In this document: piece after piece, positions 39,198 to 40,682 of the stretch | Position numbering within the stretch: the stretch's first letter is position 1 | How the letters are laid out: the number at the start of each line of letters is the position of its first letter | Source: Bacillota bacterium | GTDB taxonomy: Bacteria > Bacillota > Clostridia > Lachnospirales > Lachnospiraceae | Direction of reading: 5' to 3' | NCBI GenBank assembly: GCA_023450835.1 | Contig: JAEXGM010000020.1 | Location: 1 to 40,682 of the forward strand | DNA: 40,682 bases | Program-made: the position numbers and the translations under genes | The notes under the pieces: model-generated | Seen by the model: the letters and a program-made list of their open reading frames with translations, nothing else | Told to the model about the DNA's origin: nothing | Database searches by the model: none

Positions 39198-39926
39198 TTC
39201 CATAACTTCATTAAATACTTCTCCTATAGCTTCATTAATAACTAAGTCAGCTTTGTTATCAGCAGAAGTAGTACTTTTATTTATAAGAATAAGATTTTTA
39301 CCCTTAAAATAGTTTATAAGCCCGGCAGCCGGATAAACTACGAGGGAAGTTCCGCCTATTATTAAAGTATCAGCTTTAGAAATGGCATCTACAGCACCGT
39401 TGATTACTTTATCATTTAAACCTTCCTCATACAGAACTACATCCGGTTTAACGGTTCCGCCACATTTCGTACAAGTAGGAACTCCTTTGGATTCTATTAT
39501 AAATTTCGCATCATAGAATTCAAGACAATTGGCACAATAGTTTCTATGAACAGAACCATGGAGCTCAAAAACATTTTTGCTTCCTGCCATTTGATGAAGT
39601 CCATCGATATTCTGAGTTACGATAGCTTTCAGTTTTTTCATTTCTTCAAGTTTGGCTAACGCTATATGCGCGGCATTTGGTTTAGCTTGAGGATATATAA
39701 GCTTTGATTTATAGAAATCGAAGAATTCTTCCGGATATCTAATATAAAATGAATGGGATACCAGCTGTTCAGGGGTAAGTTTAATATTCAGCTTTTCATT
39801 AAATAATCCGTCTGAACTTCTAAAATCCGGAATGCCGCTTTCACAGCTGCAGCCGGCGCCGCCAAAGAATACTATGTTATCACTAGCCTTTATAATTTGA
39901 ATTAATTTTTCTATTTTGTTATCCAT
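39186..39926 (-). CDS. NAD-dependent protein deacylase (sirtuin)
   Basis: This 246-aa Sir2-family enzyme removes acyl groups from lysines using NAD+. Motifs are GAGCSCESGIPDFRS (23-37), TQNIDGLHQMAG (104-115), the catalytic H123 in ELHGS, and zinc cysteines 131/134 and 152/155. The second Cys in GAGCSCES is a small variation on the usual GAGxSxxS. GGAGATGA lies before the start. Convergent with the Crp/Fnr gene and overlapping its end by 12 bp. Confidence 0.92.
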   Translation of the reverse strand: MDNKIEKLIQIIKASDNIVFFGGAGCSCESGIPDFRSSDGLFNEKLNIKLTPEQLVSHSFYIRYPEEFFDFYKSKLIYPQAKPNAAHIALAKLEEMKKLKAIVTQNIDGLHQMAGSKNVFELHGSVHRNYCANCLEFYDAKFIIESKGVPTCTKCGGTVKPDVVLYEEGLNDKVINGAVDAISKADTLIIGGTSLVVYPAAGLINYFKGKNLILINKSTTSADNKADLVINEAIGEVFNEVMESLI

Positions 39927-40325
39927 ATGTAATCATCTCCAAAGTATAATTTAATTACCTTTATTATGACATAGATAGTAAAAAAATAAAATATTATTGT
40001 GATATTTTCAATTTTGTTATCAATTAAAAAGTTGTAAATATAACTATTTATTCTTGAAATGTTTATAGTATAATGTTAAAAAAGGAGAATGCATTTATGA
40101 GGAATTAAGAAAATAGGGCTTGAGATACAGGTACGAACAAAAGTATATTAAAAATTATATTCAAATTCTGGCAGAAATTCATTAAAAATAAAATCATCTC
40201 TCATATTATAGGTAACAGAAAAATCCGTTAAGTAAATTTTTGTAGATGTTTGTAAAAAACAAATATCACAAAAATTTACACCGGAAGATAATATTATTAA
40301 CAAAAAATGAGGTGATATTTATTCT
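39927..40325. other. Very AT-rich intergenic region with gene remnant
   Basis: A TATAAT (40070) and AAAGGAG (40082) precede ATG-AGG-AAT-TAA, and in the next frame KKIGLEIQVRTKVY then stop, which reads like the first helix of an XRE-type regulator. It may be a decayed gene, but the trace is short. The rest holds no reading frame with a ribosome site. Confidence 0.35.
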
Positions 40326-40682
40326 ATGTCAGACTTCATATTATATTACGATATTCTTGAATTGATTGTTGAATATTCCAAGGACTTGGGAAAACGATCA
40401 GAAGAATATGGAGAGAGCTTAGAGAAGAAGATTATAGCGGCGATTGAAAATGTTACCGGGGGCTCATCTGGAAACTTAATAAATGCAAGCAATTCGGTTA
40501 GTGAAAAAATCAAAGTCCTGAAACAAAAGTCCGAAGACTTCCATCAATTTGCAGTAAAGATTTCAACTCTGCTGGAAGTGGCACAACAGACGGATCAGGA
40601 AGTGGCAGATGCTATTGCAATACAAAGAGACAACTTTTTAGGCCATCATAAATCCCTCCGAATAGAGAATTGGAAGGAAAAA
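40326..40682 (+). CDS. Partial gene, helical N-terminal domain, possible LXG/WXG100-like secreted toxin
   Basis: The frame is open from ATG 40326 to the window edge (119 codons) behind GAGGTGA. The visible protein, starting MSDFILYYDILELIVEYSKD, is almost wholly helical and polar, with heptad-like spacing and no signal peptide or membrane helix. Length, helical style and start without signal recall the N-terminal secretion domains of type VII (LXG/WXG100) effectors in Firmicutes, but no diagnostic LXG motif can be read. The gene continues beyond the window, so this is a guess. Confidence 0.55.
   Translation, partial: MSDFILYYDILELIVEYSKDLGKRSEEYGESLEKKIIAAIENVTGGSSGNLINASNSVSEKIKVLKQKSEDFHQFAVKISTLLEVAQQTDQEVADAIAIQRDNFLGHHKSLRIENWKEK

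Noticed and set aside
40098..40152. XRE-type regulator gene
   Set aside because: Only about 14 codons resemble the start of such a protein, they lack a start codon in frame and end at a stop; at most a remnant.

Overview
The window is low-GC, gene-dense Firmicute DNA. AGGAGG-type ribosome sites, TTGACA/TATAAT promoters, ferredoxin-tailed oxidoreductases, soluble chemoreceptors and cellulolytic-anaerobe genes all point to a member of Clostridia, most likely Lachnospiraceae of the Lachnoclostridium/Anaerocolumna type. The assignment rests on gene style, not on a marker gene. No rRNA, tRNA, CRISPR array, complete IS or prophage was seen.

Layout. 1-4772: a VanG-type D-Ala-D-Ser vancomycin-resistance set: ligase, VanXY D,D-peptidase, and a serine racemase split into a membrane gene and a cytoplasmic gene. 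No vanRS is in view. 4792-9445: DUF1836 regulator, aldehyde dehydrogenase and a DnaJ-domain/membrane-protein pair, separated by gene-poor spacers. 9446-17209: Na+/H+ antiporter, aldo/keto reductase with two 4Fe-4S motifs, NRAMP metal transporter, zinc-binding (CZB) soluble chemoreceptor and a serine hydrolase. 17571-22148: topoisomerase III and a Tet(M)-like ribosomal protection GTPase behind an attenuator-like leader. 22269-31282: small membrane proteins, a VanH-like 2-hydroxyacid dehydrogenase, a GntR/ABC operon, a GerMN lipoprotein, an SDR and a cell-wall-anchored protein. 31511-36486: ferritin-like/VIT1 membrane protein, then N,N'-diacetylchitobiose phosphorylase plus phosphohexomutase. 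36684-40682: an AT-rich orphan, two YdcZ-type transporters divergent from a Crp/Fnr regulator, a sirtuin, and a gene cut by the right edge.

How genes work together. VanT supplies D-Ser, VanG makes D-Ala-D-Ser, and VanXY removes D-Ala-ending precursors. The phosphorylase and mutase should convert imported chitobiose to GlcNAc plus GlcNAc-1-P and on to GlcNAc-6-P without spending ATP on that sugar. The GntR, ATPase and permease genes form one autoregulated-looking unit.

The most unusual content is non-coding. (1) A modular family of short hairpins with shared linkers recurs through the window. Its terminal module carries the ribosome-binding site and sits directly against the start codons of three unrelated genes (vanXY, topB and the ribosomal protection gene). 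(2) Three long-hairpin elements of about 220-285 bp (near 5.5, 9.1 and 24.5 kb) have very different stem sequences but preserved pairing, conserved internal loops and conserved ends. This is the pattern expected of a structured RNA or a hairpin mobile element that I cannot assign to a known family.
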